Below, piece after piece: positions 25,103 through 35,017 of a DNA stretch of 64,000 nucleotides. The stretch is from Sporobacter termitidis DSM 10068 (GTDB lineage: Bacteria; Bacillota; Clostridia; Oscillospirales; Oscillospiraceae). The notes beneath the pieces were generated by a model. That model did no database searches. It was not told the DNA's origin and saw only the letters and a program-made list of their open reading frames with translations. Each line of letters begins with the position of its first letter. Positions within the stretch are counted from its first letter, which is position 1. The position numbers were made by a program, and so were the translations under genes. The stretch is from the NCBI RefSeq assembly GCF_900130065.1, contig NZ_FQXV01000005.1:186001-250000 (forward strand), given 5' to 3'.

Positions 25103-25465
25103 TTACGCGATATTCTCCACCAGCTGTATCTTCATGCCGTTCGGGTCCTTTACGAAGAAGAAGCGGACGTGCGGGTTGGGCTGAACGGGGCCGCCCTCGA
25201 CCTTGATGCCCTTCTCCCGCACAAGCGCGAGGGATTTGTCCAGCGACTCGACTTCAAAGCCCCAGGAGATGTCGTCCCCGACGCTCACATCGCCGCTCCC
25301 GCTGCAGATGAGTTCGATCTTCGTTTCGCCCGCGCCTAAAAACGCGATCTCCGTGTCGGGCCCGCCTTTGAATCTGTTGACCACCTCAAGTCCGACGATG
25401 TCCGAGTAAAATTTGATCGATTCCTCCAGGTTCTTTACTCTCAATGTGCTCCAGCAGAATTTCAT
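25103..25465 (-). CDS. VOC-family (glyoxalase-like) protein
   Basis: A 120-aa vicinal-oxygen-chelate protein. The double beta-alpha-beta-beta-beta pattern is visible: TLRVKNLEESIKFYSDIVGLEVV, TKIELICS, the second half from DISWGFEVESLDKSLALVREKG to FVKDPNGMKIQLVE. Glu residues in KIELI and KIQLVE occupy the usual metal-ligand positions. This could be a lactoylglutathione-lyase-like enzyme or an epimerase, but the context gives no hint. AAGGAGG supports the start. Confidence 0.82.
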   Translation of the reverse strand: MKFCWSTLRVKNLEESIKFYSDIVGLEVVNRFKGGPDTEIAFLGAGETKIELICSGSGDVSVGDDISWGFEVESLDKSLALVREKGIKVEGGPVQPNPHVRFFFVKDPNGMKIQLVENIA

Positions 25466-25530
25466 CGCATTGCCTCCTTAAAATAACTGTAATATCGTCC
25501 GTCCGCCTGTGGGCGGACGCTGCCTGTCCT

Positions 25531-25660
25531 TATTATATCATAGCTTTAGCTATGATATATGGCCATTCGCGCTCGGAGAGCGCGAGGCCTTAAATCCAAG
25601 CGCGCGAGCGCGCGGCGCTTACACGCGCAATATAATGAATTCATGGAATTCATTATATCA
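25531..25660. repeat. Noncoding palindromic repeat, copy 2
   Basis: Same element as at 13183-13325: hairpin TATCATAGCTTTAGCTATGATA, core GCGCTCGGAGAGCGCGAGGCC, and AT-rich ends with ATTCATTATATCA. It differs by small indels in the hairpin loop and the GCGC tract. The 196 bp from 25661 to the next gene contain only a short CCCCG/CGGGG hairpin near 25810 and no gene. Confidence 0.75.
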
Positions 25661-25856
25661 CGGCCGCCCGCCAAATTTAACCCGTTTGGCGGCTTTATGC
25701 GGCCGTGAATACTTGCTATTTTCGGGCATCTCTTGTACTATGAAGAAAAACGTGAAATTACGGCGTGCCGCCCGCCGGTAAAGCGGCGGCCGCGATACAT
25801 ACCGATACCCCGGAGCATCGGGGCTTATCGTCTTATCGCGGCGAACGGAGCGTTTT

Positions 25857-28232
25857 ATGGCTGATTTAGCTGGCGTCAACGGTCAACGCGAAAACTTCAG
25901 AGTCGTTGGGAAACCAAACCTCCCCGGCGTCTTATCCTACGCCCTCGCCACGGGCGTGGCGAAATTCGGCATCGATTACGTGCTGCCCGGTATGCTCCAC
26001 GCCAAGTTCCTACGCAGCCCCTATGCCAACGCCAAGGTCCTGCGCGTCGGCACGGCGAAGGCATGGGCGCTCCCCGGCGTGGCGGATATCGTCACCTGGG
26101 AGGACGAGGATGTCAAAAACCTCGTCAGCTACGGCGAGCACTGGGGCACCCTGCGGCCGTGGCTGGATAACATCGCCGACCAGGAGGGCACGGAGGTCGC
26201 CGTTATTGTCGTGGCGGAATCCGAGGAAATCTGCGAGGAAGCGCTCCGCCGTCTCGACGTGGAGTGGGAGGTGCTCCCCCACGTTGTGAATCTCTCAAAA
26301 GGCAGGCGGGAGGACGCTTTTGTCATCCGGCCGCAGGACAGGTCCACGCCGGTCTTCGGCGCGCCTGACCCGAACGCGCCCCCCAATCCGCCCAAAAAGG
26401 GCAACGTCGCCTATTCAAACGTCTGCTGGGGCGATATTGAGGAAGGCTTTCGGCAGGCCGACGATATCGTGGAATACGACATGACCATACCTGCCTTTGC
26501 CTCCCACGTGCCGAACCCATACGGCTCCGTGGCATGGTGGTCAAAGGACAGCTACAGCGGCGAGCGCGAAACGCTGCACATTGAGGGCGCCGTCCGCGAG
26601 CGGCTGCCCATCAGCCGCATGTATGATACGCCTTTGGAAAACGTCGTACAGGAAGGCCTGTTCATGGGCGGCAAATACTGTGACTGGGGCCTGCGGCGAT
26701 CCCAGGAGATCACGCCGCTGCTGGCAAAAAGGACAGGGCGCCCGGTCCGCTGCGTCATGTCCCGGGAGGAGACGTTTGACTCCGTCATTATGCAGCAGCG
26801 CCATATGCGCCTGAAGGTCGGTTTCACAAAGGAAGGCCTCATCACCGCCATTGACGACCACTCCGTCTCGGACGGCGGCATCTGGGGCAGCTCCTCCTTC
26901 GGCCATGTGGGCGACTTGAAGCACGGCCCTTACAACGCGATCAAATGTAAAAATATCCGCCAGCAGATGGAGATCGTCGATTCAAACCGCAGCACCATGT
27001 GGGTCACTGGACAGCACTGCCCCTTCAACTGGGACGTCGTCACGGTCGCCATCTACCTCATCGCCGAAAAGCTGGGCAAGGACCCCATCGACGTCACGCG
27101 CACAAACCTCCACGGCCCGGCCTCCAAGGACGACCCGAACCCCGTCCCGAGCTTTGAGGCGTGCGTGGCGGCGGGTAAGAAGCTCATGGACTGGAACTGG
27201 CATCCAGCCACGACCAAAAAGCTGCCTGACGGAAGAATGCACGGCGCGAGCTTCCGGTATCAGCTGTGCGTGCGCCATTCCGTTTCCGGCTATGCCTGCA
27301 AGCTGGAATTCCGGGACGGCGTGGTACACATGCCGACGCAGGGCCCTGTTTTCGGCGCCTACATGGTGGAGCCCAACGCCATGGTCGTCGCGGAGGAGCT
27401 GGGCCTCGAATACGAGGATATCAGGGTCGATTTCGATTACCGGGCAAAATTCTCGCCCGTCGGCGGCGGCTCGGACGGCACCACGGCCTCCTCCTGGGCC
27501 ATGAAGGAATGCGCCAACATCCTGAAAAAGCAGATTCTTGAAGCCGCCGTTGAATACGCCGAAAGCTGGCCTCTCATACTGATGGCGCCGCTCCAGGGTA
27601 CGCCGCTTCCGGAGCCGGGCCCCTTCAAGGGCTGCAAACCGGAAGACCTCGATATTATGGACGGCAAAATCTTTGTAAAAGCCGATCCCGAGAGATCTGC
27701 GCCCCTGGCGCAGGCCACGAATCGGGAGCTGGTCGCCACCTATTCGGGACGGCCGCCGCTGGCCGCCTGGCTGACCGGCGCCAACGGGCTCATTCTCGAT
27801 ACGATGAACACCGTCTACTGCGAGGTGGCGGTGGATACGGAAACGGGCGAGGTGGAGATTCTCCGCTTCGGCGCGGTGGTGGACCCGGGCAAGGTCATGC
27901 GCCGGACCTCGCTGGAGAGCCAGATCGACCAGGTTATGTACTTCAGCCAGGGCTGCCAGCTGCTGGAGGATTATGTCTACGACGAGCGCACCGGCGTCAA
28001 GCTCAACAGCAACATGATCGACTACAAAAAGCCGACAATGCTCGACGTCCCCCAGGTTGACCGCGAGCTGCTGGAAACGCGCTCCGGCAACGGCGCTTAC
28101 GGCGCCAACGGCATCAGCCACTCGATGGCCAACACCCATCTGGTCGTCACCGCCATCCACAACGCCATCGGCGTCTGGGTAGACCCGCCGGCAACGCCCG
28201 ATAAAGTCCTCCAGGCGCTGGGAAAGGCCTGA
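25857..28232 (+). CDS. Xanthine-dehydrogenase-type molybdenum subunit, orphan
   Basis: A 791-aa protein of the molybdenum-hydroxylase large-subunit family (aldehyde oxidase/xanthine dehydrogenase). N-terminal half: FGIDYVLPGMLHAKFLRSPYANA, EEALRRLDVEWEVLP. C-terminal half: QGLF-type loops, GGGSDGTTASSW, VYCEVAVDTETGEVEILRFGAVVDPGKV and a late GAYGANGISHSMANTH. In active relatives this last motif is G-x-G-E with catalytic Glu; here His755 seems to occupy that place. No 2Fe-2S or FAD subunit is adjacent. It may be inactive, use another acid, or carry out a different reaction. Confidence 0.82.
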   Translation: MADLAGVNGQRENFRVVGKPNLPGVLSYALATGVAKFGIDYVLPGMLHAKFLRSPYANAKVLRVGTAKAWALPGVADIVTWEDEDVKNLVSYGEHWGTLRPWLDNIADQEGTEVAVIVVAESEEICEEALRRLDVEWEVLPHVVNLSKGRREDAFVIRPQDRSTPVFGAPDPNAPPNPPKKGNVAYSNVCWGDIEEGFRQADDIVEYDMTIPAFASHVPNPYGSVAWWSKDSYSGERETLHIEGAVRERLPISRMYDTPLENVVQEGLFMGGKYCDWGLRRSQEITPLLAKRTGRPVRCVMSREETFDSVIMQQRHMRLKVGFTKEGLITAIDDHSVSDGGIWGSSSFGHVGDLKHGPYNAIKCKNIRQQMEIVDSNRSTMWVTGQHCPFNWDVVTVAIYLIAEKLGKDPIDVTRTNLHGPASKDDPNPVPSFEACVAAGKKLMDWNWHPATTKKLPDGRMHGASFRYQLCVRHSVSGYACKLEFRDGVVHMPTQGPVFGAYMVEPNAMVVAEELGLEYEDIRVDFDYRAKFSPVGGGSDGTTASSWAMKECANILKKQILEAAVEYAESWPLILMAPLQGTPLPEPGPFKGCKPEDLDIMDGKIFVKADPERSAPLAQATNRELVATYSGRPPLAAWLTGANGLILDTMNTVYCEVAVDTETGEVEILRFGAVVDPGKVMRRTSLESQIDQVMYFSQGCQLLEDYVYDERTGVKLNSNMIDYKKPTMLDVPQVDRELLETRSGNGAYGANGISHSMANTHLVVTAIHNAIGVWVDPPATPDKVLQALGKA

Positions 28233-28252
28233 GGGCGTATCTTTATATAAGC

Positions 28253-28283
28253 AGTCCGGGGCTCCCTAAATGAGCCTCGGACT
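28253..28283 (+). terminator. Terminator after the Mo-hydroxylase gene
   Basis: AGTCCGGGGCTC / GAGCCTCGGACT with one mismatch, a 7-nt loop and TATTTAT downstream. Confidence 0.75.
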
Positions 28284-28418
28284 TATTTATGGCGTATTTT
28301 TAGCTGTTCCGATAACAATGTGGCGCTTTTACCGTATATATTTATGCAATCGGAATTTTGTGTACGCGGCGGCATGATGATACAATAACCTTATGACCTT
28401 TATTTGGGAGGCTTACTC

Positions 28419-29972
28419 GTGATTAAGTCCAAAGTACATGAAATACTCTCAGAATTAAACCAGCTCAAGTGGAGCGGCGCGGTCAAGGGCATCTTGGTAG
28501 GTCTGATCTCGGGGCTCCTTGTCGTGCTGTACCGGCTGGGTATCGAATACGGGTATGCGTCCTCAGTCAGGATATTTTCTTATTTAAGGCTGCACCCTCT
28601 GGCGATCGTTCCCTGGGTCGGGGCGGCCGTGGGCCTGGGGTTATTCATCGCCTGGCTCGTCAAAAAGGAACCGATGGCGTCCGGGAGCGGCATACCCCAG
28701 GTCGAGGGGCAGGTCCTTTACGGGCTGCGGCTGAAGTGGTATTCCATCCTCGCCGTCCGGTTTATTGCGGGCCTCATGTCCTCCCTTTTCGGCGTATCCC
28801 TCGGGCGGGAAGGCCCCTCTATCCAGATCGGCGCCTCGGGCGGCCAGGCCGTGGCGAAAAAGATCAGCCGGAATAAGCTGGAGGAAAATTACCTCATCAC
28901 GGGCGGCGCGGCCGCAGGGCTTGCCGCCGCGTTCAACGCCCCCCTGTCCGGCATCGTTTTTGCCCTGGAGGAAGTGCACCGGAGCTTTTCGCCCCTGATT
29001 CTGATCGCGGCCACAACAGCCTCCCTGACGGCCGACGTGGTCTCCAAATACTTCTTCGGCCTGACGCCCGTGCTGGATTTCAGGACGGTGCCGCAGCTGC
29101 CGGAGGCGCAGTATTTCTGGCTGATCCCCTTGGGCATCCTGGCCGGGCTCGTGGGCGCGCTGCTCAACAAATCGCTGCTCCGATTTCAGCTTTTATACCG
29201 CAGGCTGCCCCGCTTTATGGGGCCGGCAGCGGCCCTGCTTTTAACGCTGCCCTGCGGGCTCTTTCTCCCTCAGATCCTGGGGGGCGGCGCCAACCTCATC
29301 AACATTGCCGAAAACGTCAGCAGCGGCGCCGTTATTCTTCTCGTTTTCGCCGTCACCAAACTCGTGTTTACCTGCACCAGCTTCGGCAGCGGTATTCCGG
29401 GCGGCATCTTCATGCCGATTCTCTCCGTGGGCGCGCTCTCCGGCAGCCTTTTCGGCATGGCGTGCACGCATTTGGGACTGCCGCCGGCGTATATCGCCGA
29501 TTTTGCCGTCTGCGGGATGGCGGGGGCGCTGTCCGGCTCCGTCAAAGCGCCGATTACCAGCATCCTTTTGACGGCGGAGATGACGGGGTCCCTCGTCCAT
29601 CTGCTGCCGGTGGCCGCCTGTTCCTTTGTCGCGCTGTTCGTCTCCGACTTTTTGAAGGTGACGCCCATCTATGAGGCGCTTTTGGAGCGGATCATCGAAA
29701 CCAATGAGGACACGATCAAAAACGACAAGGTCGGCGGCCTGGTGGAAATCCCCGTTGAGCTGGGCTGCGCGGCCGCCGGCAAAAGGATCGGGGATATCGA
29801 CCTGCCGGAGGGCACGCTGATCGTGAATATCCACCGCGGCAGCAAGGACATTGTCCCCGGTCAAAACACGGTGATCGCTCCCGGGGATTATCTCGTCCTG
29901 CTCTCCTCGGAGTCCTCGTACGCGGACCTGCACCTCCGCGTCAGGGAGCTTTGCCATTCAAACGCCAAATAA
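28419..29972 (+). CDS. ClC-family chloride channel/antiporter with TrkA-C domain
   Basis: A 517-aa membrane protein. ClC signature motifs are GSGIPQVEG, GREGPSIQIGASGGQ with the gating Glu, and GSGIPGGIFMPILSVGAL. After the ~12-helix core (to ~430) a cytoplasmic regulatory domain of the RCK-C/TrkA-C type follows (EIPVELGCAAAGKRIGDIDLPEGTLIV is its first strand region). The gating Glu suggests Cl-/H+ exchange. The GTG at 28419 is preferred, with GGGAGG nine bases before it; an ATG 15 nt upstream overlaps that site. It stands alone. Confidence 0.9.
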   Translation: MIKSKVHEILSELNQLKWSGAVKGILVGLISGLLVVLYRLGIEYGYASSVRIFSYLRLHPLAIVPWVGAAVGLGLFIAWLVKKEPMASGSGIPQVEGQVLYGLRLKWYSILAVRFIAGLMSSLFGVSLGREGPSIQIGASGGQAVAKKISRNKLEENYLITGGAAAGLAAAFNAPLSGIVFALEEVHRSFSPLILIAATTASLTADVVSKYFFGLTPVLDFRTVPQLPEAQYFWLIPLGILAGLVGALLNKSLLRFQLLYRRLPRFMGPAAALLLTLPCGLFLPQILGGGANLINIAENVSSGAVILLVFAVTKLVFTCTSFGSGIPGGIFMPILSVGALSGSLFGMACTHLGLPPAYIADFAVCGMAGALSGSVKAPITSILLTAEMTGSLVHLLPVAACSFVALFVSDFLKVTPIYEALLERIIETNEDTIKNDKVGGLVEIPVELGCAAAGKRIGDIDLPEGTLIVNIHRGSKDIVPGQNTVIAPGDYLVLLSSESSYADLHLRVRELCHSNAK

Positions 29973-29989
29973 AGTTATGCGATATCCGA

Positions 29990-30029
29990 AAACAAGGTGT
30001 CGTTCAAATGGCGCGATGCCTTGTTTTTC
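29990..30029 (+). terminator. Probable terminator after the ClC gene
   Basis: AAAACAAGG / CCTTGTTTT with a ~21-nt loop, then a T-rich tract (TTTTTCTTT). Confidence 0.6.
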
Positions 30030-30091
30030 TTTGCTGAGAAGTCAGAGGGCAACATCATACAAGAATACTGCCGCCGCCTGTGATACGCTGA

Positions 30092-30940
30092 ATGTCCGGA
30101 AAGGAGGGCGCGCTTACGGAGCCGGAAATAAGAACTGTAAAATATGATGCCGAATTGAACGTTGAAGCATATCATTTTCAAGGCATTATGCAGAAATTCC
30201 CCAATCATTTTCATGCGTATTATGTCATTGGGTTTATTGAAAAAGGCCGGCGGTATTTATACTGCAAGAACAGGAAATACACCGTCGAGCCGGGAGACCT
30301 GCTGTTATTTAATCCCCGCGATAATCATGCCTGCGAGCAAATCGACGGCGAAGCGCTGGATTATTGCTGCATCAATATCCAGCCGGATACTATGCGCAAA
30401 GCCGTCTTTGAGATCACGGGGGAAGCGTATCTGCCCTATTTTACACTGCAGGGGATTTTTCACAGCGAGCTGGTTTCTTTGCTGAAGGACCTGCATCAAA
30501 TGATTATGAACGAAGAAAAAGATTTTAGAAAAGAAGAAATCTTCTTTTTCCTTTTAGAGCAGCTGCTCGAAGAACATACGAATCAGGAAGTATTGACAGC
30601 AGACCTACCGCAAAGCGCGGAGGTAAGGGCCGTTTGTAAATATTTAGAAGAGCACTACACAGAAAGCATTGCCTTGGACGACCTATGCAAGCTGACCGGA
30701 TTGAGCAAGTATTATTTGCTGCGCTCTTTTACAAAGCAAAAGGGCATCTCGCCGTACAGCTATTTAGAAACGATAAGGGTTGATAAGGCAAAAAAGCTGC
30801 TGGAACGGGGCGTGCTGCCCATTGCCGCGGCCTTACGGACAGGGTTTAGCGACCAAAGTCACTTTTCCAATTTCTTTAAGAAATTTATCGGGCTGACGCC
30901 AAAGCAGTATTTGAATATTTTCAGGGATACGCACAGCTGA
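30092..30940 (+). CDS. AraC-family transcriptional regulator
   Basis: A 282-aa regulator. The N-terminal cupin-like sensor has FPNHFHAYYVIGFIEKG and YTVEPGDLLLFNPRDNHAC. The C-terminal double HTH (~185-280) has IALDDLCKLTGLSKYYLLRSFTKQKGISPYSYLETIRV and AAALRTGFSDQSHFSNFFKKFIGLTPKQYL. The exact start is uncertain: an AAAGGAGGG lies just after the ATG used here, with no good start codon after it. It lies 23 bp before an EamA transporter, so it probably controls that gene and itself. Confidence 0.88.
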   Translation: MSGKEGALTEPEIRTVKYDAELNVEAYHFQGIMQKFPNHFHAYYVIGFIEKGRRYLYCKNRKYTVEPGDLLLFNPRDNHACEQIDGEALDYCCINIQPDTMRKAVFEITGEAYLPYFTLQGIFHSELVSLLKDLHQMIMNEEKDFRKEEIFFFLLEQLLEEHTNQEVLTADLPQSAEVRAVCKYLEEHYTESIALDDLCKLTGLSKYYLLRSFTKQKGISPYSYLETIRVDKAKKLLERGVLPIAAALRTGFSDQSHFSNFFKKFIGLTPKQYLNIFRDTHS

Positions 30941-30963
30941 ACCCTCGTATAGAAAGGATTTTC

Positions 30964-31881
30964 ATGGTGGACAGGAAAAAGGAGCTTACCGGGCATTTAT
31001 TCGCGTTTATTACGATCTTTATTTGGGGGACGACCTTCATATCGACAAAGATACTCCTGAGAGCCTTTTCCCCCATTGAGATATTGTTTTTACGATTTAC
31101 GATAGGCTTTATTGTATTGCTGCTTATTTATCCTCACAGGCTCAAAGTGAACGAGCGTAAACAGGAGCTGTACTTTGCCGCCGCCGGCTTATGCGGCATT
31201 ACCCTGTACTATCTGCTCGAAAATATTGCCTTGACTTATACCCTTGCCTCCAACGTGGGCGTTATTATTTCTGTCGCTCCGTTTTTCACCGCTATATTTG
31301 CTCACCTGTTTTTAAATGGAGAGAAATTGAAGCTGCAGTTCTTTATAGGCTTTATTGTTGCCGTCATTGGGATTTTTCTGATGAGCTATAACGGAAGCCG
31401 TCGTCCGCAGCTCAATCCGCTGGGGGATATACTGGCGGTCCTGGCTGCCGTTGTATGGGCGGCCTATTCTGTCCTGACAAAGAAAATCAGCGGCTTTCAC
31501 TATAACACCATTCAGGCCACGCGGAGGATATTCTTTTATGGCTTGATTTTTATGATACCCGCCTTATTTATATTTGATTTTAAACCCAACCTCAGTGCTC
31601 TGACGCAGCCGGTCAATCTGTTTAATATCCTGTTTTTAGGATTAGGGGCATCCGCGCTTTGCTTCGTAACGTGGAATTCTGCCGTTAAAGTATTGGGCGC
31701 GGTAAAAACCAGCGGTTACATTTATCTGGTCCCGGTGATAACGGTTGTCACTTCGGTTATTGTTTTGCAGGAGAAAATAACCGGCGCCGCCGTGTTCGGT
31801 ACCCTGCTTACATTAACAGGGCTGTTTATTTCAGAAAGCAAAATCTTTTCAAAAATAAAAGGAGCTTTAAAGCCTGAATAA
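30964..31881 (+). CDS. EamA/DMT-superfamily transporter
   Basis: A 305-aa membrane protein with ten predicted helices in two EamA repeats: FAFITIFIWGTTFISTKILL at the N-terminus and DILAVLAAVVWAAYSVLTKK at the start of the second repeat. The closing helices include VPVITVVTSVIVLQEKITG, a usual EamA end. Members export amino acids or other metabolites. It follows the AraC gene with AAAGGA before the ATG, and the pair resembles regulator-exporter modules found in Firmicutes. The substrate is unknown. Confidence 0.87.
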   Translation: MVDRKKELTGHLFAFITIFIWGTTFISTKILLRAFSPIEILFLRFTIGFIVLLLIYPHRLKVNERKQELYFAAAGLCGITLYYLLENIALTYTLASNVGVIISVAPFFTAIFAHLFLNGEKLKLQFFIGFIVAVIGIFLMSYNGSRRPQLNPLGDILAVLAAVVWAAYSVLTKKISGFHYNTIQATRRIFFYGLIFMIPALFIFDFKPNLSALTQPVNLFNILFLGLGASALCFVTWNSAVKVLGAVKTSGYIYLVPVITVVTSVIVLQEKITGAAVFGTLLTLTGLFISESKIFSKIKGALKPE

Positions 31882-31890
31882 TTTGCAACT

Positions 31891-31918
31891 AAATGGCGCC
31901 TTTTACGCGGCGCCATTT
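31891..31918. terminator. Hairpin between the EamA gene and the leftward nif-linked gene
   Basis: AAATGGCGCC / GGCGCCATTT, loop of 8 nt, between convergent genes. There is only a short T-run, so it is a moderate terminator on either strand. Confidence 0.6.
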
Positions 31919-31948
31919 CAAGCTGTAAGGGCCGCCTTCCGGCGGTCA

Positions 31949-32911
31949 TCATTTTTTGCACAGGCTGCAGCTGGCGCAGTCGGCGGGGCTGCAGTTCGGC
32001 CTGTCGGCGGGATGGATGAAAAAGTCGTCGTGAAAGCTGAAAAGCGCGGCCGATTGATCGTCCGATATGATCACCGCCTCGCTGTCATGCTGAAAGCGGA
32101 TATTTATCGGCAGGCTGACGCTTGAGCACGCGTCGTCGGCACAGAGCACCGCCGGCGAAAAGCTGTGGAACGCGCCCCCCGCCGCTTTGGCGAGGATACG
32201 TTCCCCGGCCGTTTTGAGGCCGGCGAGCCTGCCCTCCTTATCGAACACCAGAGAGTTTGAATCGGCGCTGATGCCGGTGGCGCTCGGGTCATAGGCCGTC
32301 AGCAGCCCGGCCGGCGTCTGCAGCCGTACTGGCTCCGCCGGCTCAATCGACTCAAGCTCTCCCGTGTCATAGAGCGAGAAGCCGTGCCGGGCTTTTATCT
32401 GCCCGAACCCGCGCAGGGCGGCGTCGATCTCCTCCCCCGGAAACAGGGTCACGCTTTTGATCTGTCCGCTTTTGTAAAAGCAGATGCAGGAGAGCATCGC
32501 CGTAAAAGACGTAAAGCCCAGGTCGAATGAAAGGGGGATATTGAGCTCCCGCTCGTCCTCCTCCGACCAGAAGCCGCTGAGGTGTCCGTCCAGCGGGAAA
32601 ACGCGGTGCACCTCTCCGGTATCATAAAAGGTGATCAGCTCCGCCGGGAGCTCGCCGATGGGCGTCATCACCTCCTGCTGCTCCTCCAGGGCCACGGCCT
32701 TGATCATCCCGTTTTCGTGAAAGGTCACGGAGGCTTTGCTTTTGCGCCGGAGCGTCTCCTCACCATAAAAGGGGACGAGCTCCCCGGCGTGGGTGAGTAT
32801 CACGTTCCGGTCTTCCAGCCGGAGGCCCTGGAACCTGCCGTCTGGGTAATGCGCCTGCGATACCACGCCGCTGAACACGCCATACGGCGTTTGAATCGTG
32901 CCTGTCGTCAT
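31949..32911 (-). CDS. Unknown protein with MORN-like repeats, linked to anfO
   Basis: A 320-aa protein of unknown function. Repeated short beta motifs of the form F-Y-x-x-G-x-h-x-x-h are visible (FHENGMIKAVAL, FYDTGEVHRVFP, FYKSGQIKSVTLF, LYDTGELESIEP, VFDKEGRLAGL), which resemble MORN-type repeats. The C-terminus has a Cys cluster (NCSPADCASCSLCKK) that could bind a metal or an Fe-S cluster. It starts 13 bp after the AnfO-like gene, in the same operon, divergent from nifH. GAGGAGG precedes the ATG. A role in nitrogenase assembly or protection is inferred from place only. Confidence 0.55.
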   Translation of the reverse strand: MTTGTIQTPYGVFSGVVSQAHYPDGRFQGLRLEDRNVILTHAGELVPFYGEETLRRKSKASVTFHENGMIKAVALEEQQEVMTPIGELPAELITFYDTGEVHRVFPLDGHLSGFWSEEDERELNIPLSFDLGFTSFTAMLSCICFYKSGQIKSVTLFPGEEIDAALRGFGQIKARHGFSLYDTGELESIEPAEPVRLQTPAGLLTAYDPSATGISADSNSLVFDKEGRLAGLKTAGERILAKAAGGAFHSFSPAVLCADDACSSVSLPINIRFQHDSEAVIISDDQSAALFSFHDDFFIHPADRPNCSPADCASCSLCKK

Positions 32912-32924
32912 TATCTCATCCTCC

Positions 32925-33530
32925 TCAGCACTGTTTTTTCCGAACCGTGGCGACAATCGTCTCGCCCTCCTGGCCGCTCACAATCTCATAGGGGCCGTTC
33001 TCAATCCAGGGCGGTACGTGCGTGCAGGCCAGCCTGAGCTCATAAAACGGCGTCGTCTCCAAAAATTCCAGGAGCGCCCGCTTCGACGTCACCTCCGGGT
33101 GGACCTCCTGAAGCCTTATGAGATCCAGCCGATACACGCCCGGCGTTTCCGTTTCGACGGGCCGGGCGGGTGTCTCCGCCGCCCCATCCGCTGCGTCCGC
33201 GTCTTCAAGGTCGCGGAGAATGCCGTCCAGCGTGCCGGGGGTAAAATCGCTGACCTCAAAAATTGAAAAGCCGCGGCTGTCCAGCTCTCTGTACAAAACG
33301 CCCGAGAAAGTCGATCCGGCGGCGATCCGGCAGCCGGCAAGGCGATCCATCAGCGCAGCGAGGTCTCTCCTGACGGACCCTATGGCAGCGTCCGGCGGCA
33401 TGTTTACATAAAAACAATCCATTTCATTCCACGACGTGTCGTTTTGTTCAAAAACGATAACGCGCAGCATCGTTGCCTCCGAATCAGTCTTGAATCCGTT
33501 CTGTATGAATACTGCAATTTTGGTAGCCAA
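32925..33530 (-). CDS. anfO: AnfO-like nitrogenase-associated protein
   Basis: A 201-aa protein that matches my memory of AnfO (Fe-only nitrogenase accessory protein): IAVFIQNG at the start, a central GCRIAAGSTFSGVLYRELDSRGFSIFEV region, and the C-terminal YRLDLIRLQE...TSKRALLEFLETTPFYELRLACTHVPPW block. AnfO is needed for the Fe-only enzyme in Azotobacter, but its chemistry is unclear. Here it faces a Mo-type nif operon and no anfG is present. The start is a TTG after GAGGAGG; no ATG in frame fits better. A consensus promoter lies upstream. Confidence 0.65.
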   Translation of the reverse strand: MATKIAVFIQNGFKTDSEATMLRVIVFEQNDTSWNEMDCFYVNMPPDAAIGSVRRDLAALMDRLAGCRIAAGSTFSGVLYRELDSRGFSIFEVSDFTPGTLDGILRDLEDADAADGAAETPARPVETETPGVYRLDLIRLQEVHPEVTSKRALLEFLETTPFYELRLACTHVPPWIENGPYEIVSGQEGETIVATVRKKQC

Positions 33531-33580
33531 AGAGCATCGCTCCTCCTCTGTTTTGAAATTTGATATGTGCCTTAATTCAT

Positions 33581-33609
33581 ATTGTATTAATGCGGTGCCT
33601 AACTGTCAA
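33581..33609 (-). promoter_or_regulatory. Sigma-A promoter of the anfO-like operon
   Basis: On the minus strand TTGACA (33604-33609), 17-bp spacer, TACAAT (33581-33586). Confidence 0.7.
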
Positions 33610-33662
33610 CTAAAACGCCGTGTTTTGCATCGGAGCGGCGCATTTCTGTAAATGTTACATAA

Positions 33663-34652
<990 letters not shown>

Positions 34653-34681
34653 TCCCAACAATTAAGTAAAGGAGAATTGAC

Positions 34682-35005
34682 ATGTTACTGATCAGAGCAA
34701 TCATCCGGCCGGAAAAAACAGGCCTCGTCATGTCGGAGCTTGTGGCCGCCGGCTTCCCTGCCCTGACAAAGATGGACGTCTACGGCCGCGGCAAGCAGAA
34801 GGGCATCACCGTCGGCGAAATTCACTACGACGAAATTCCGAAAGAAATGCTCATGATCGTCTGCAACGACGAGGATAAGGACGACATCATCCGGGTCATC
34901 CTGCGGTACGCCAAAACCGGGGCCGGCACCTTCGGCGACGGACGCATCTTCATCTCTCCTGTTGAGGAGGCCTATACGGTCAGCACCGGCAAAGCGGGCC
35001 TGTAA
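34682..35005 (+). CDS. nifI1: NifI1, PII-family nitrogenase regulator
   Basis: GlnB/PII-like protein, 107 aa. It contains MLLIRAIIRPEKTGLV, YGRGKQKGI (the start of the T-loop), and GTFGDGRIFISPVEEAYTV near the C-terminus (the usual GDGKIFV block). In archaea and clostridia NifI1 and NifI2 form a complex that binds and inhibits NifDK; 2-oxoglutarate and ATP relieve this. Its place between nifH and nifD is the defining context. AAAGGAG precedes the ATG. Confidence 0.93.
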   Translation: MLLIRAIIRPEKTGLVMSELVAAGFPALTKMDVYGRGKQKGITVGEIHYDEIPKEMLMIVCNDEDKDDIIRVILRYAKTGAGTFGDGRIFISPVEEAYTVSTGKAGL

Positions 35006-35017
35006 GGAGGCGTCGAT

